This document shows positions 6,601 to 15,459 of a DNA stretch of 64,000 bases, in pieces. How positions within the stretch are numbered: the first letter of the stretch is position 1; the number at the start of each line of letters is the position of its first letter. Both the position numbers and the translations under genes were made by a program. Where the stretch lies: the NCBI GenBank assembly GCA_013815685.1, contig JACDFR010000001.1, positions 124,001 through 188,000 of the forward strand, read 5' to 3'. The DNA is from Ramlibacter sp. (GTDB lineage Bacteria > Pseudomonadota > Gammaproteobacteria > Burkholderiales > Burkholderiaceae_C). The notes below the pieces were generated by a model that ran no database searches, was not told the origin of the DNA, and was given only the letters and a program-made list of their open reading frames with translations.

Positions 6601-9069
6601 TCAAACCTGCGCGTCGCGCTCCATGTCCCTCAAGATGCGGTCCAGCCGGCTCGACAATTGCTCGGTCGTGAGCTGCTCGCGAAAGCGCTCCACCATCAGC
6701 GGCAGGCTCATCGGGCTCGGGTGGCGCAGCTGGACGAATTGCAGCGTCTTGCGCAGCAGGCGGGCGAGAGTCGCCCGCAGCCGCGATATTTCCAGCTCTT
6801 GGCTCAGCACTTCCTTTTGGGCTTGCGTCAGCAACAGGTTGCCCTGGTCGTACTTGCGAAATACCTCGAAGAAAAGGCCACTGGATGCTTGCAGCTGCTT
6901 GGCGCTCTTGGGCTGGCCGGGATAGCCGGAAAACACCAGCCCGGCCACACGGGCGATTTCGCGGAACCGCCGCTGCGCCAGCTCCGTGGAGTTGAGCGAC
7001 GCCAGCACGTCGGCCAGCAGATTCGCCGTGGAGAACACCTGCCTGGCGATGATGGGGGCCAGGTCGAACTCGTCCGCGCTCACCAGTTCGAACCCGTAAT
7101 CGTTGACCGACATGCTGAAGGTGTTGGGCCGGTCGCGCGCCAGCCGCCACGCCAGCAGGCTGGCCAGCCCAAGATGCACATGGCGCCCCGAGAACGGATA
7201 GACGTAGAGATGGAAGCCCTCGCGCGAGCGGAACGCTTCGACCAGCATGGACTGCGGCGTCGGGATGCGCGACAGGCGGGCCTGGGTTTCCAGCATCGGG
7301 CGGGCGGCCTCGAGTTCGGGCTCGAAGAAGTCGCCCTCGGCGGCCCTTTGCATCATCTCGAGTACGGCGTCGCCCATCTCGGTGGACAGCGCCATCTTGC
7401 TGCCCTGCCAGGTGGGCACGGTGCCCTTGTTGCGCGTAGCCTTCTTCACGTAGGCGGCCATGTCGCGCACGCGGATGAACTCCAGCAGCTTGCCGGCGAA
7501 GAAGAAGCAGTCGCCCTGGCGCAGCCGCGCGATGAAGCCTTCCTCGATGGTGCCGATGCTGGCGCCGCTCATGTACTTCACCTGCATCGCGGCGTCGCTG
7601 ACGATCGTACCGATACCCAGCCGGTGGCGCCTCGCGATTGCGCGATCCGGGACCCGGTAGACCCCTGCGCCGTCTACCGCGATGCGGTGATAGTCGGGAT
7701 ACGCAGTCAGGCTTTCGCCGCCCCGCTCGCAGAAGGCCAGCGCCCAGTCGAATTCCTCGCGCGTGAGGTCGCGGTAGGCCCAGGCAGTGCGCACTTCGCC
7801 CAGCAGATCCCCTGCGCGAAAACCGCCGCCGAGCGCGATGGTCACAAGGTGCTGCACCAGCACGTCCAGCGGCTTGTCGGGCGAGCAGCGCTGCTCGATG
7901 CGGCCCTCCTGGGCCGCCCGGCGAGCGGCCGCCGCCTCGACGATTTCCATGGTGTTGGTGGGCACCAGCGTGAGGCGGCTGGCCCGGCCGGGCGCGTGCC
8001 CGCTACGGCCGGCGCGCTGCATCATGCGGGCCACTCCCTTGGCCGAGCCGATCTGCAGGACGCGCTCGACCGGCAGGAAGTCGACACCGAGGTCCAGCGA
8101 CGACGTCGCCACCACCGCCCGCAAGCTTCCCTGCTTGAGGCCCTGCTCGACCCATTCACGGGTGGCCTTGTCCATCGAGCCGTGGTGCAGCGCGATCTGC
8201 CCCGCCCATTCCGGCCGTGCCTCGAGCAGCAGCTGATACCAGATCTCCGCCTGCGACCGCACGTTGGTGAATACAAGCGTGGTGCCCGAATTCGCGATCT
8301 CGTCGACCACAGGCTGCTGCATCCGCGCGCCCAGGTGGCCTGCCCACGAATACTTGCCCGGATCGGGCGGAATCAGCGTGTCGATCACCAGGCTCTTGTC
8401 GATTCGCCCCCGCACCAAGGCGGGCGATGGTGCATTGACTGCGATGCCCGGCGAGCATAAGACCTCCATCGCCTGCTGCAAATTACCCAGCGTCGCGCTC
8501 AAGCCCCACGCGACCAGCCGCGGGTTGAACCGCCACAGCCGCGCCAGGGCCAGCTGGGTCTGCACGCCGCGCTTGCTGCCGATCAGCTCGTGCCACTCGT
8601 CAACGACGACATATTCGACGCTGCGCAGCTCCTCGCGCGCGTTCTCCCGCGTGAGCATGAGGCTCAACGACTCGGGCGTGGTCACAAGCACGCTGGGAAA
8701 GCGGCGGTCCTGGCGCGCCCGCTCGGCGCTGGGGGTGTCCCCGGTGCGCTGCCCGATCGTCCATTCGGGCGCGAGGTCGCGCAAAGGCTCGGCCAGGGCG
8801 CGCGTGGTGTCCGAAGCGAGCGCGCGCATGGGCGTGAGCCACACCGCCCGCAACGCCTGCGCACCGCGTGCCGCCGGCGGATACTTCCACAGCAGTTCGC
8901 CAAGGATCCCCAGCCAGACGGCATAGGTCTTGCCCGAACCCGTGGTCGCATGCAGCATGCCGCTGCGGCCTTGCGCAATTGCGCGCCAGACCTCATGCTG
9001 GAACTCGAACGGCTCCCAGCCGCGCGCCGCCAGCCAGCCTTCGACCAATACCAGTCCGGGCGCCGTCAC
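6601..9069 (-). CDS. ligase-associated DNA-damage-response DEXH-box helicase (Lhr-like)
   Basis: The 822-residue SF2 helicase has motif I ATTGSGKT (41-48), motif II DEWH (157-160), a C-terminal RecA domain with TTLVFTNVRSQ, motif VI QRAGRSGH, and a long C-terminal extension with the winged-helix/Lhr core. DEWH and the length match the helicase that usually sits beside an ATP-dependent ligase, a beta-CASP exonuclease and the phosphoesterase PdeM. Here ligase and exonuclease are 8.4 kb away (17.5-20.8 kb) and no pdeM is seen. It begins with GTG at 9069, where TAGTG overlaps the stop of the MarR gene, so the two are translationally coupled. Confidence 0.9.
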   Translation of the reverse strand: MTAPGLVLVEGWLAARGWEPFEFQHEVWRAIAQGRSGMLHATTGSGKTYAVWLGILGELLWKYPPAARGAQALRAVWLTPMRALASDTTRALAEPLRDLAPEWTIGQRTGDTPSAERARQDRRFPSVLVTTPESLSLMLTRENAREELRSVEYVVVDEWHELIGSKRGVQTQLALARLWRFNPRLVAWGLSATLGNLQQAMEVLCSPGIAVNAPSPALVRGRIDKSLVIDTLIPPDPGKYSWAGHLGARMQQPVVDEIANSGTTLVFTNVRSQAEIWYQLLLEARPEWAGQIALHHGSMDKATREWVEQGLKQGSLRAVVATSSLDLGVDFLPVERVLQIGSAKGVARMMQRAGRSGHAPGRASRLTLVPTNTMEIVEAAAARRAAQEGRIEQRCSPDKPLDVLVQHLVTIALGGGFRAGDLLGEVRTAWAYRDLTREEFDWALAFCERGGESLTAYPDYHRIAVDGAGVYRVPDRAIARRHRLGIGTIVSDAAMQVKYMSGASIGTIEEGFIARLRQGDCFFFAGKLLEFIRVRDMAAYVKKATRNKGTVPTWQGSKMALSTEMGDAVLEMMQRAAEGDFFEPELEAARPMLETQARLSRIPTPQSMLVEAFRSREGFHLYVYPFSGRHVHLGLASLLAWRLARDRPNTFSMSVNDYGFELVSADEFDLAPIIARQVFSTANLLADVLASLNSTELAQRRFREIARVAGLVFSGYPGQPKSAKQLQASSGLFFEVFRKYDQGNLLLTQAQKEVLSQELEISRLRATLARLLRKTLQFVQLRHPSPMSLPLMVERFREQLTTEQLSSRLDRILRDMERDAQV

Positions 9070-9590
9070 TAACCCATCCGTTGCCGCAAACCGCCGCGCC
9101 GCCGATCCGCCTTGGGCAATTCGGCCCGGGCCACCATTGTTTCCGCCTGCAGCTGCAGCGCATCCAGCGTCGCGTCCATGGCCGCCACTTCAGCCGTTGA
9201 GAGGCAGGACAACAGCTCCCGATTGATCTTCAGCACCAGCGGAAACAAGGCCTCGTACAAAGCCCGCCCCGCGTCGGTCAACGCGAGGTCGGCCTGGCGC
9301 CTGTCGCCCGGTCGCGTCTGCCGGATCAGCAACTTCTTGCCCACCAGAGAAGTGATGGCCTTGGACGTGCGGGCACGGTCGAGTTGGGCCCGCAGCGCCA
9401 GTTCCGAAGACAGCAGTCCCTCGTCCCGCGCCAGCAGGGCGATCACGCGCCACTCGCGCCGGGTAATGCCGAAGCTGCCTTCGCACAAACGGATGACCAT
9501 GCTGCCGGCGGTTCCCAGCAGGCGGCTAAGCCGGTAGAGCAACACGTCGTCCAGCGTGCTGGGCCGGGCGATGCGAGGCGGGATCGGCAT
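9069..9590 (-). CDS. MarR family transcriptional regulator
   Basis: The protein has 173 residues from the ATG at 9590; a TTG at 9623 in the same frame would overlap the operator-like palindrome and is less likely. The winged helix is clear: ITRREWRVIALLARDEG, then LDRARTSKAITSLVGKKLLI as the recognition helix, and the wing TRPGDRRQADLALTDAGRAL. MarR proteins are small-molecule-responsive dimers that usually repress a divergent operon. The divergent genes here are two Bug proteins and a sulfatase, and a near-perfect palindrome lies between them (9618-9633). The same transcript continues into the helicase gene, an unusual pairing. Confidence 0.9.
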   Translation of the reverse strand: MPIPPRIARPSTLDDVLLYRLSRLLGTAGSMVIRLCEGSFGITRREWRVIALLARDEGLLSSELALRAQLDRARTSKAITSLVGKKLLIRQTRPGDRRQADLALTDAGRALYEALFPLVLKINRELLSCLSTAEVAAMDATLDALQLQAETMVARAELPKADRRRGGLRQRMG

Positions 9591-9615
9591 AGGGTTTGTG
9601 CGAGTGATGATTGAT

Positions 9616-9643
9616 TTGAACAATTAATTGTCCGGGGATTAGA
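9616..9643 (+). promoter_or_regulatory. candidate MarR operator within promoter of the Bug-sulfatase operon
   Basis: GAACAATTAATTGTCC (9618-9633) has a perfect 12-bp palindromic core ACAATTAATTGT (9620-9631). It overlaps a plausible promoter TTGAAC (9616-9621), 16-base spacer, ATTAGA (9638-9643) reading toward the Bug gene at 9695. Binding here by the adjacent MarR protein would repress both directions. Palindrome and spacing are seen; regulation is inferred. Confidence 0.5.
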
Positions 9644-9694
9644 GTGAGTGCGCAAACCGGTGCTGCCCCGGCATTCCCTTGTGGGAGACACTTC

Positions 9695-10654
9695 ATGCTT
9701 CATACCCTTCTACGCTGGCTGGTGCCGGCGTTCGCCGCCACCGCCATCGCCGTGCAGGCCCAGCCGCTAGAAGGACCTCTTCGCATCGTCGTCGGCTTCG
9801 CGCCCGGAGGGTCCTCCGACCGTGTGGCCCGCATCGTTGCCGACAAACTGCAGGCCAAGCTGGGCGTGCCCGTGATCGTGGACAACAAGACCGGCGCGGG
9901 CGGGCGCCTGGCAGCGCAGCAGGCCAAGGCCACGCCGGCTGGGCAAAACGTGCTGATGCTGGCCAACCCGGCTGTCATGACGGTCGCGCCGCTGGTGTTC
10001 AAGGACATCGGCTACGACCCCGAGCGCGACTTCGTGGCGGTCTCCCATGTCAACAATTATGAGTTCGCGGTGTCCGTGGGCGCCGCGATTCCGGTGCGCG
10101 AGCTCACGCATTTGCTGGCCTGGTTGCGCGCCAACCCGGGCAAGGCCAATTTCGGCGTGCCGGCCACCGGTAGCCTGCCGCACTTCTTTGCGCTGATGAT
10201 GGGCGAGAAGGCCAAGGTCGATGCGCAAGTCGTGGGCTATCGCGGCTCCGCGCCCTTGATCAACGATCTGCTGGGTGGCCAGATCGCGGTCGCCGTGGAC
10301 ACCTTCGACACCGTGCTGCCCCAGCACGAAGCCGGCAAGATCCGCATTCTTGCCATCTCGGCCGATAAGCGCTCGCCGATGGCGCCCCACATTCCCACCT
10401 TCAAGGAAGCGGGTCTCGACCTGGTGGCCATCGGGTGGAACGCGTTCTTCGCCCCGGCGACCATGCCCAAGGCCCATGTGGACCTGTTGTCCAAGGCGAT
10501 CCGCGAGGTGATGCAGGACCCGGATACCCAGCGCAAGTTCGCGGACCAGAAGATGGCGCCGGTGGTGAGTACCCAGGTGCAGACCCAGGCGATGCTCAAG
10601 GCCTTCCGCGCCCAGTGGGCGCCTGTAGTGCAGAAATCGGGGTACCAGCCATGA
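9695..10654 (+). CDS. Bug/TctC family tripartite tricarboxylate transporter solute-binding protein
   Basis: The 319-residue periplasmic protein has a signal peptide cleaved near AVQAQP. Bug-family hallmarks are LRIVVGFAPGGSSDRVARIV, VIVDNKTGAGGRLAAQ and GYRGSAPLINDLLGGQI. Such proteins bind organic acids or related small molecules for TctAB-type permeases. No TctA/TctB permease is encoded nearby, as is common for Bug paralogues in Burkholderiales. GGGAGA precedes the ATG at 9695. Its stop overlaps the next Bug gene (ATGA), making a tightly coupled pair under the MarR-linked promoter. Confidence 0.9.
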   Translation: MLHTLLRWLVPAFAATAIAVQAQPLEGPLRIVVGFAPGGSSDRVARIVADKLQAKLGVPVIVDNKTGAGGRLAAQQAKATPAGQNVLMLANPAVMTVAPLVFKDIGYDPERDFVAVSHVNNYEFAVSVGAAIPVRELTHLLAWLRANPGKANFGVPATGSLPHFFALMMGEKAKVDAQVVGYRGSAPLINDLLGGQIAVAVDTFDTVLPQHEAGKIRILAISADKRSPMAPHIPTFKEAGLDLVAIGWNAFFAPATMPKAHVDLLSKAIREVMQDPDTQRKFADQKMAPVVSTQVQTQAMLKAFRAQWAPVVQKSGYQP

Positions 10655-11637
10655 CCAGGCACTCATTCAGCCGGCGCGCCGCTGCCGTATTGGCAGGCAT
10701 CGCTTTGGCCGCGATGCTGCCGCTGCAGAACGCGACAGCCCAGCCGGGCTACCCGTCCAAGCCCGTGAAGTTCATCAACAGCTTCCCGCCGGGCGGCCCT
10801 TCCGACATCCTGGCGCGAGCGGTCGCCGATATCCTCCAGAACAGCTTCAAGCAGCCCTTCGTGGTGGAGAACAAGGCCGGTGCCAGCGGCAACATCGGCG
10901 CCGATATGGCAGCCAAGAGCCCCGCGGACGGCTACACCGTGCTGTTCGGCATCGACACGACCCTGACGGTGAATCCGCATATCTACAAGAGCATGCCCTT
11001 CAAGCCGGCCGACCTGAAGCCCATCATGGTAATGGCCTCGTCGGGGCTGCTGGTCGGCGTGAACCCCGGCACCGGTTTCAAGACACTCAATGACCTGGTG
11101 GCCGCGGGCAAGACCAGGGGCGTGAGCTTCAGTTCGGCCGGCAGCGGCAGCCCCGGCCACCTGGCAGCCGAAATGTTCACGGAAGCAACCGGCGTGAAGA
11201 TCAATCACATTCCCTACAAGGGGAATACGCCCGCTGTGACGGCGGTGCTGGCGGGCGAGGTCGATGGCGGCGTCCTGGCCACGCCGGGCATGCTGCCGCA
11301 CGTCAAGGCCGGCAAGATCACGGCGCTGGCAGTTACCAGCCAGCAGCGATCCAGCCTGGCGCCGGAGATTCCCACGGTCGCGGAGGCCGGAGTAAAAAAC
11401 CTCGAGCAGGAAGTGTTGTATGGGGCCTGGGTGCCGGCGGCCACACCCGAGCCGGTGGTGCAGGCCCTTCAGCGCGCATTCACCGAGGCGCTGGCACGGC
11501 CCGACATGCGGGCGCGCATCGCCAGCCTGGACCTGCACTACGAGGGCTTGACCGGTGCTGCCGCGGCAAAGCGAATCGTGGATTTGTCCGAGCGCTACGG
11601 CCGGGTGATCAGGTCGACAGGCATGAAAGTCGAATGA
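10651..11637 (+). CDS. Bug/TctC family solute-binding protein (second of tandem pair)
   Basis: The 328-residue protein has a signal peptide (RRAAAVLAGIALAAMLPLQ, cleavage near ATAQP) and the motifs KFINSFPPGGPSDILARAV, FVVENKAGASGNIGADMAA and HIPYKGNTPAVTAVLAGEVD. The start overlaps the preceding stop by ATGA, and its own stop overlaps the sulfatase start by 4 bases. It diverges clearly from the first Bug protein, so the two probably bind different ligands and are not a recent duplication. Confidence 0.9.
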   Translation: MTRHSFSRRAAAVLAGIALAAMLPLQNATAQPGYPSKPVKFINSFPPGGPSDILARAVADILQNSFKQPFVVENKAGASGNIGADMAAKSPADGYTVLFGIDTTLTVNPHIYKSMPFKPADLKPIMVMASSGLLVGVNPGTGFKTLNDLVAAGKTRGVSFSSAGSGSPGHLAAEMFTEATGVKINHIPYKGNTPAVTAVLAGEVDGGVLATPGMLPHVKAGKITALAVTSQQRSSLAPEIPTVAEAGVKNLEQEVLYGAWVPAATPEPVVQALQRAFTEALARPDMRARIASLDLHYEGLTGAAAAKRIVDLSERYGRVIRSTGMKVE

Positions 11638-12938
11638 AGCGCCCGAACATCATCTTCATCGTGGCGGACGACCTGGGCTACGCGGACCTGGGCTGCTACG
11701 GCGGCCGGGCCGCGGTCTCGCCGGTGCTCGACGGCCTCGCCGCGAATGGAATCCGTTTCACGCAGGGCTACGCCAATTCGCCGGTCTGTTCGCCCACGCG
11801 CTTCGCGTTGATGACCGGCCGCTACCAGTACCGCCTGCGCGGCGCCGCCGAAGAGCCGATCAACAGCAACAGCCGCGGCAGCGGCACGCTCGGCCTCCCG
11901 CCCGGGCATCCCACCCTGCCCTCCTTGCTCAGGGACGGCGGCTACCGCACCGCGCTGATCGGCAAGTGGCACCTGGGCTACCCGCCCGCGTTCGGCCCGC
12001 TGCGTTCGGGCTACGAGGAATTCTTCGGGCCCATGTCGGGCGGCGTCGACTACTTCACCCATTGCGCCTCCACCGGCGCCCACGACCTGTGGAGCGGCAG
12101 CGAAGAGACAAAGGAAGAGGGCTACCTCACCGACCTGATCTCGCGCCGTGCGGTCGACTACGTGGGGCGCATGGCGGGCCGGGAGGCGCCCTTCTTTTTG
12201 AGCCTGCACTACACCGCGCCGCACTGGCCGTGGGAAACGCGTGACGACGCGGCCCTGGCGCAGGAAGTCGGGAACAACCTGTTCCACCTGCACGGGGGCG
12301 ACATCCACCGCTACCGCCGCATGATCCACCACATGGACGAGGGCATCGGCTGGGTCATGGATGCGCTTGGCGAGCACCGCCTTGCGCGGGACACACTGGT
12401 GGTATTCACCAGCGACAACGGGGGCGAGCGGTTCTCGGACAACTGGCCGCTGGTGGGCGGAAAGATGGACCTGACCGAGGGCGGCATCCGCGTTCCGTGG
12501 ATCGCGCACTGGCCGGCGGCAATCGCCGCCGGCGCGGTGAGCGAGCAGCATTGCATGACCATGGACTGGACGGCCACCCTGCTGGATGCGGCGGGTGTCG
12601 CGCCGCACGCCGATTACCCGCTGGACGGCGTGTCGCTCATGCCCGTGCTGCAAAGCGCGAAGCACCGCTTCGGCCGGCCCCTGCACTGGCGCATGAATCA
12701 CCGGGGCCAGCGCGCACTTCGCGACGGCGACTGGAAATACCTGCGCGTGGATGGCAACGACTACCTGTTCAACATTTCCGAAGACGAGCGCGAGCGGGCG
12801 AACCGGGCCGCGCGCGAGCCCCAGCGGATCGCCGCCTTGCGGCGAGCCTGGGAGCAATGGAATGCGACCATGCCGCCTATTCCCGAGGATGCCACGGTGA
12901 GCCTGGGCTATTCGGCCAAGGACATGCCGCAGCGATGA
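11634..12938 (+). CDS. type I (formylglycine-dependent) sulfatase
   Basis: The 434-residue alkaline-phosphatase-superfamily enzyme has metal ligands in IIFIVADDLGYADLG, the sulfatase signature C52-S-P-T-R56 whose Cys must be oxidised to formylglycine, GKWHLG, and SDNGG. It hydrolyses a sulfate ester. No signal peptide is visible, so it probably acts in the cytoplasm on an imported sulfate ester. It overlaps the second Bug gene by 4 bases (ATGA), linking import and desulfation, and is followed 28 bases later by a SulP anion transporter. No formylglycine-generating enzyme gene is present in the window. The physiological substrate is unknown. Confidence 0.9.
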   Translation: MKRPNIIFIVADDLGYADLGCYGGRAAVSPVLDGLAANGIRFTQGYANSPVCSPTRFALMTGRYQYRLRGAAEEPINSNSRGSGTLGLPPGHPTLPSLLRDGGYRTALIGKWHLGYPPAFGPLRSGYEEFFGPMSGGVDYFTHCASTGAHDLWSGSEETKEEGYLTDLISRRAVDYVGRMAGREAPFFLSLHYTAPHWPWETRDDAALAQEVGNNLFHLHGGDIHRYRRMIHHMDEGIGWVMDALGEHRLARDTLVVFTSDNGGERFSDNWPLVGGKMDLTEGGIRVPWIAHWPAAIAAGAVSEQHCMTMDWTATLLDAAGVAPHADYPLDGVSLMPVLQSAKHRFGRPLHWRMNHRGQRALRDGDWKYLRVDGNDYLFNISEDERERANRAAREPQRIAALRRAWEQWNATMPPIPEDATVSLGYSAKDMPQR

Positions 12939-12966
12939 GCGCGCTTGCCGCGGGCATACTCGGCGC

Positions 12967-14619
12967 ATGACCGCCCTGTCTCGATGGCTGCCATTCCTGA
13001 ACTGGCCGCGCCCCGACGCCGCCCTGCTGCGCGCTGAATTCATCGCCGGGCTTACCGTGGCCCTGGTGATGGTGCCGCAATGCGTGGCCTACGCCGGCCT
13101 GGCCGGCATGCCCCTCGTCACGGGCCTCTATGCCGCGTTGCTGCCGCCCCTGGTGGCGGTGCTGTTCAGCAGCTCAACCCGACTGTCGGTGGGGCCGGCC
13201 GCACTGACCTGCGTATTGACCGCGGCGTCGCTCGCGGGGCTGGCCGAACCCGCCAGCCCGCAATGGGTCGCGCTGGCGGTCTGGCTCGCCATCCTGTCCG
13301 GGCTGATCCAGCTGGCGCTGGGCGCCGGCGGCTTTGCCTGGATGCTGAACCTGGTCAGCGCGCCGGTTCTCCTGGGGTTCACCCAGGCGGCGGTGCTGCT
13401 GATCATGGTCTCCCAGCTGCCTGCGTTCATGGGACTGCAGGTCCCCTTGTCAACGGCGCTTGCCGGACCCCTGCCCGATCTCGCGGCGCTGGCTTTTGGC
13501 GCGGCCAGCCTGGCGCTGCTCGTCGCCGGCAAGCGCGTCTTGCCCCGTCTGCCGATGGTCGTCGTGGTGATGGCCGCCGCCGCGCTGATCAGCAAGTTCA
13601 GCGGTTACTCGGCGCACGGCGCCATCATCGGCGAACTGCCGCGGGGCCTGCCTTCCGCCTACTGGCCCGGCATGCCCAGCTGGGACATGCTGGGCGTGCT
13701 GCTGGTGCCGGCGATGGTGATTGCGCTCGTGAGCTTCCTGGAAACCGCCTCCTGCGCCAAAATAGAAGCGCAGCGCGACGGCAAGCGCTGGAAGGACAAC
13801 CAGGACCTGCTGGCACAGGGGCTGGCCAAGCTGGCCTCGGGTTTGTCCGGCAGCTTTCCCACCAGCACCTCGTTCTCGCGATCGGCCATCACCCTCTTCG
13901 CGGGCGCCAAGACCGGCTGGGCCACCGTCGTCACCGTCTTCTTCGTATTGCTCGCGTTGCTGGCGCTGACGCCGCTCCTGTATCACGTTCCGCGCGCCGT
14001 GCTCGCCGCCGTGGTGATCGCCGCCGTGGCCGGCCTGGCGAAACCGCGTGCGCTGCCTCGCCTGTGGCGGATCGACCGCGTCGAGGCCTTCACTGCGTGC
14101 GTGACCTTCGCGGTCACCCTGCTGGCCTCGCCGCGAATCTACTGGGGCGTGCTGACGGGCGTTCTCATGGGCCTGTGCCACTTTCTCTATCACCGCCTGC
14201 ATCCGCGCATCATCGAAGTCGGCCTGCACCCCGACGGCAGCCTGCGCGACCGGCATCTGTGGGAACTGCCGCCCCTGGCGCCGCAAATGTACGCGTTGCG
14301 CATGGACGACGAGCTCGACTTCGCATCGGCCAGCGCCTTCGAGCGCGCCGTCGTCGAACACTTGGCCTCGCACCAGGGCGTGCGCCACGTGTGCCTGTTC
14401 GCCCAACCGATCAACCGCGTCGACGCAACCGGGGTCGAGGTATTCAGCCAGGTGCGCCAATGGCTGTCCGAACGCGGCATCGAGCTGCACATCAGCGGCA
14501 TCAAGCTGCCGGTCGAGCGCGTCCTGCGCAAGGCGGGCGCGCTCGAAGACGGCCCGTTGCTGCACATGTACCGGACCGATTCGGAAGCGCTGCTGGCATT
14601 CGGCCGGCTCAGTTCTTAG
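12967..14619 (+). CDS. SulP family inorganic anion (sulfate) transporter with STAS domain
   Basis: The 550-residue protein has about 10-14 membrane helices in the first 400 residues, the SulP signature region near ALVMVPQCVAYAGLAGMP and STRLSVGPAALT, and a cytoplasmic C-terminal STAS domain (about 430-545, with VRHVCLFAQPINRVDATGVE). SulP proteins move sulfate, bicarbonate or organic anions. Placement just after a sulfatase suggests handling of the released sulfate, or uptake of a sulfated substrate. No strong ribosome-binding site is seen upstream, consistent with readthrough from the sulfatase. Confidence 0.85.
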   Translation: MTALSRWLPFLNWPRPDAALLRAEFIAGLTVALVMVPQCVAYAGLAGMPLVTGLYAALLPPLVAVLFSSSTRLSVGPAALTCVLTAASLAGLAEPASPQWVALAVWLAILSGLIQLALGAGGFAWMLNLVSAPVLLGFTQAAVLLIMVSQLPAFMGLQVPLSTALAGPLPDLAALAFGAASLALLVAGKRVLPRLPMVVVVMAAAALISKFSGYSAHGAIIGELPRGLPSAYWPGMPSWDMLGVLLVPAMVIALVSFLETASCAKIEAQRDGKRWKDNQDLLAQGLAKLASGLSGSFPTSTSFSRSAITLFAGAKTGWATVVTVFFVLLALLALTPLLYHVPRAVLAAVVIAAVAGLAKPRALPRLWRIDRVEAFTACVTFAVTLLASPRIYWGVLTGVLMGLCHFLYHRLHPRIIEVGLHPDGSLRDRHLWELPPLAPQMYALRMDDELDFASASAFERAVVEHLASHQGVRHVCLFAQPINRVDATGVEVFSQVRQWLSERGIELHISGIKLPVERVLRKAGALEDGPLLHMYRTDSEALLAFGRLSS

Positions 14620-14628
14620 CCGGCTGCG

Positions 14629-15459
14629 TCAGGCACTGACGATCCAGCCTTCCAGCGGGTCGAGGTTTTCCGGCAACCCATAGCGCGGTGCGCCATGACG
14701 CAACGCCCAGGCGGCCTGCACCAGGCACAACACCGCATCGAGGCTGTCGCCGCTGCCGTCGTGGACCAGTGAATCGCGCTGCGGGTTCGTCAACTTCAGC
14801 CGCAGGCCCAGCCGGGTCTGGCCGTTCTCCAGCGCGGTGAGCAGGTCCTTGCGCGCGATCAGCCGCTCGGGCGTCTGCCTGGCGCGCTCGTCGCTCTTGT
14901 AGCTGCGCCTGCCGACCAGCTCGCGCGCCAGCAGGCCCGGATAGGCTTCCAGCGCGACGCGCTCCGGGTCGCCCTCATGCAGGCCGGGGATGTGGACCCG
15001 CGCAGCCAGCAGCAGGGGCAGCGCCGCGTGCAGCATATAGGCGACCGGCGGGTTGACCCATTTCATCGACGGACTGGAGCCGGCCTGCCTGTCGAAGGCG
15101 CGGTTCGCGAATTTGGCGCCGGCCGGCCGGGCGCCGCAGAATGCCGCGAAGGTGGCCCGGATCTCGGCGCGTGTCAGCCCCGCATAGTGCTCGATGCATT
15201 CGCGCCATTGCGAGGGCCAGCCCAGGTGCTCCACCAGTTCGCGCGGCAGGCCGAAGGGGAAGTCGAAGCCGCCCACCCATTGCCCCGGCTGCGCGAGCCA
15301 GTGCCCGAAACCCTGCAGCGTGTCGATCTTCTCGAGCTTGCCCAGGACGACACGATGGCCGGCCAGCGAGCCCAGCGCCATCACGATGGGTTTGCGGCGG
15401 GTGGGGCTGCTGGAGAAATCGCAGCCCACGAGGGCAGTGGGACCGGCCACCGCCATCAT
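14629..15459 (-). CDS. DUF429 domain protein
   Basis: The 276-residue protein starts with MMAVAGPTALVGCDFSSSPT and has VGGFDFPFGLPRELV, the RNase-H-like DUF429 pattern, and a late DGSGDSLDAVLCLVQAAWA motif with conserved Asp residues. The start at 15459 is set by the ATGA overlap with the EamA transporter stop; a longer upstream reading is the antisense-rich high-GC frame and is rejected. Function is unknown; a nuclease-like fold is inferred from the family. It is the last gene of the minus-strand run and is convergent with the SulP gene. Confidence 0.75.
   Translation of the reverse strand: MMAVAGPTALVGCDFSSSPTRRKPIVMALGSLAGHRVVLGKLEKIDTLQGFGHWLAQPGQWVGGFDFPFGLPRELVEHLGWPSQWRECIEHYAGLTRAEIRATFAAFCGARPAGAKFANRAFDRQAGSSPSMKWVNPPVAYMLHAALPLLLAARVHIPGLHEGDPERVALEAYPGLLARELVGRRSYKSDERARQTPERLIARKDLLTALENGQTRLGLRLKLTNPQRDSLVHDGSGDSLDAVLCLVQAAWALRHGAPRYGLPENLDPLEGWIVSA

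Noticed and set aside
6565-8460. Long open frame on the plus strand opposite the DEXH helicase
   Set aside because: It is an antisense frame kept open by high GC content; its translation is low-complexity and lacks any motif, whereas the minus strand has all helicase motifs.
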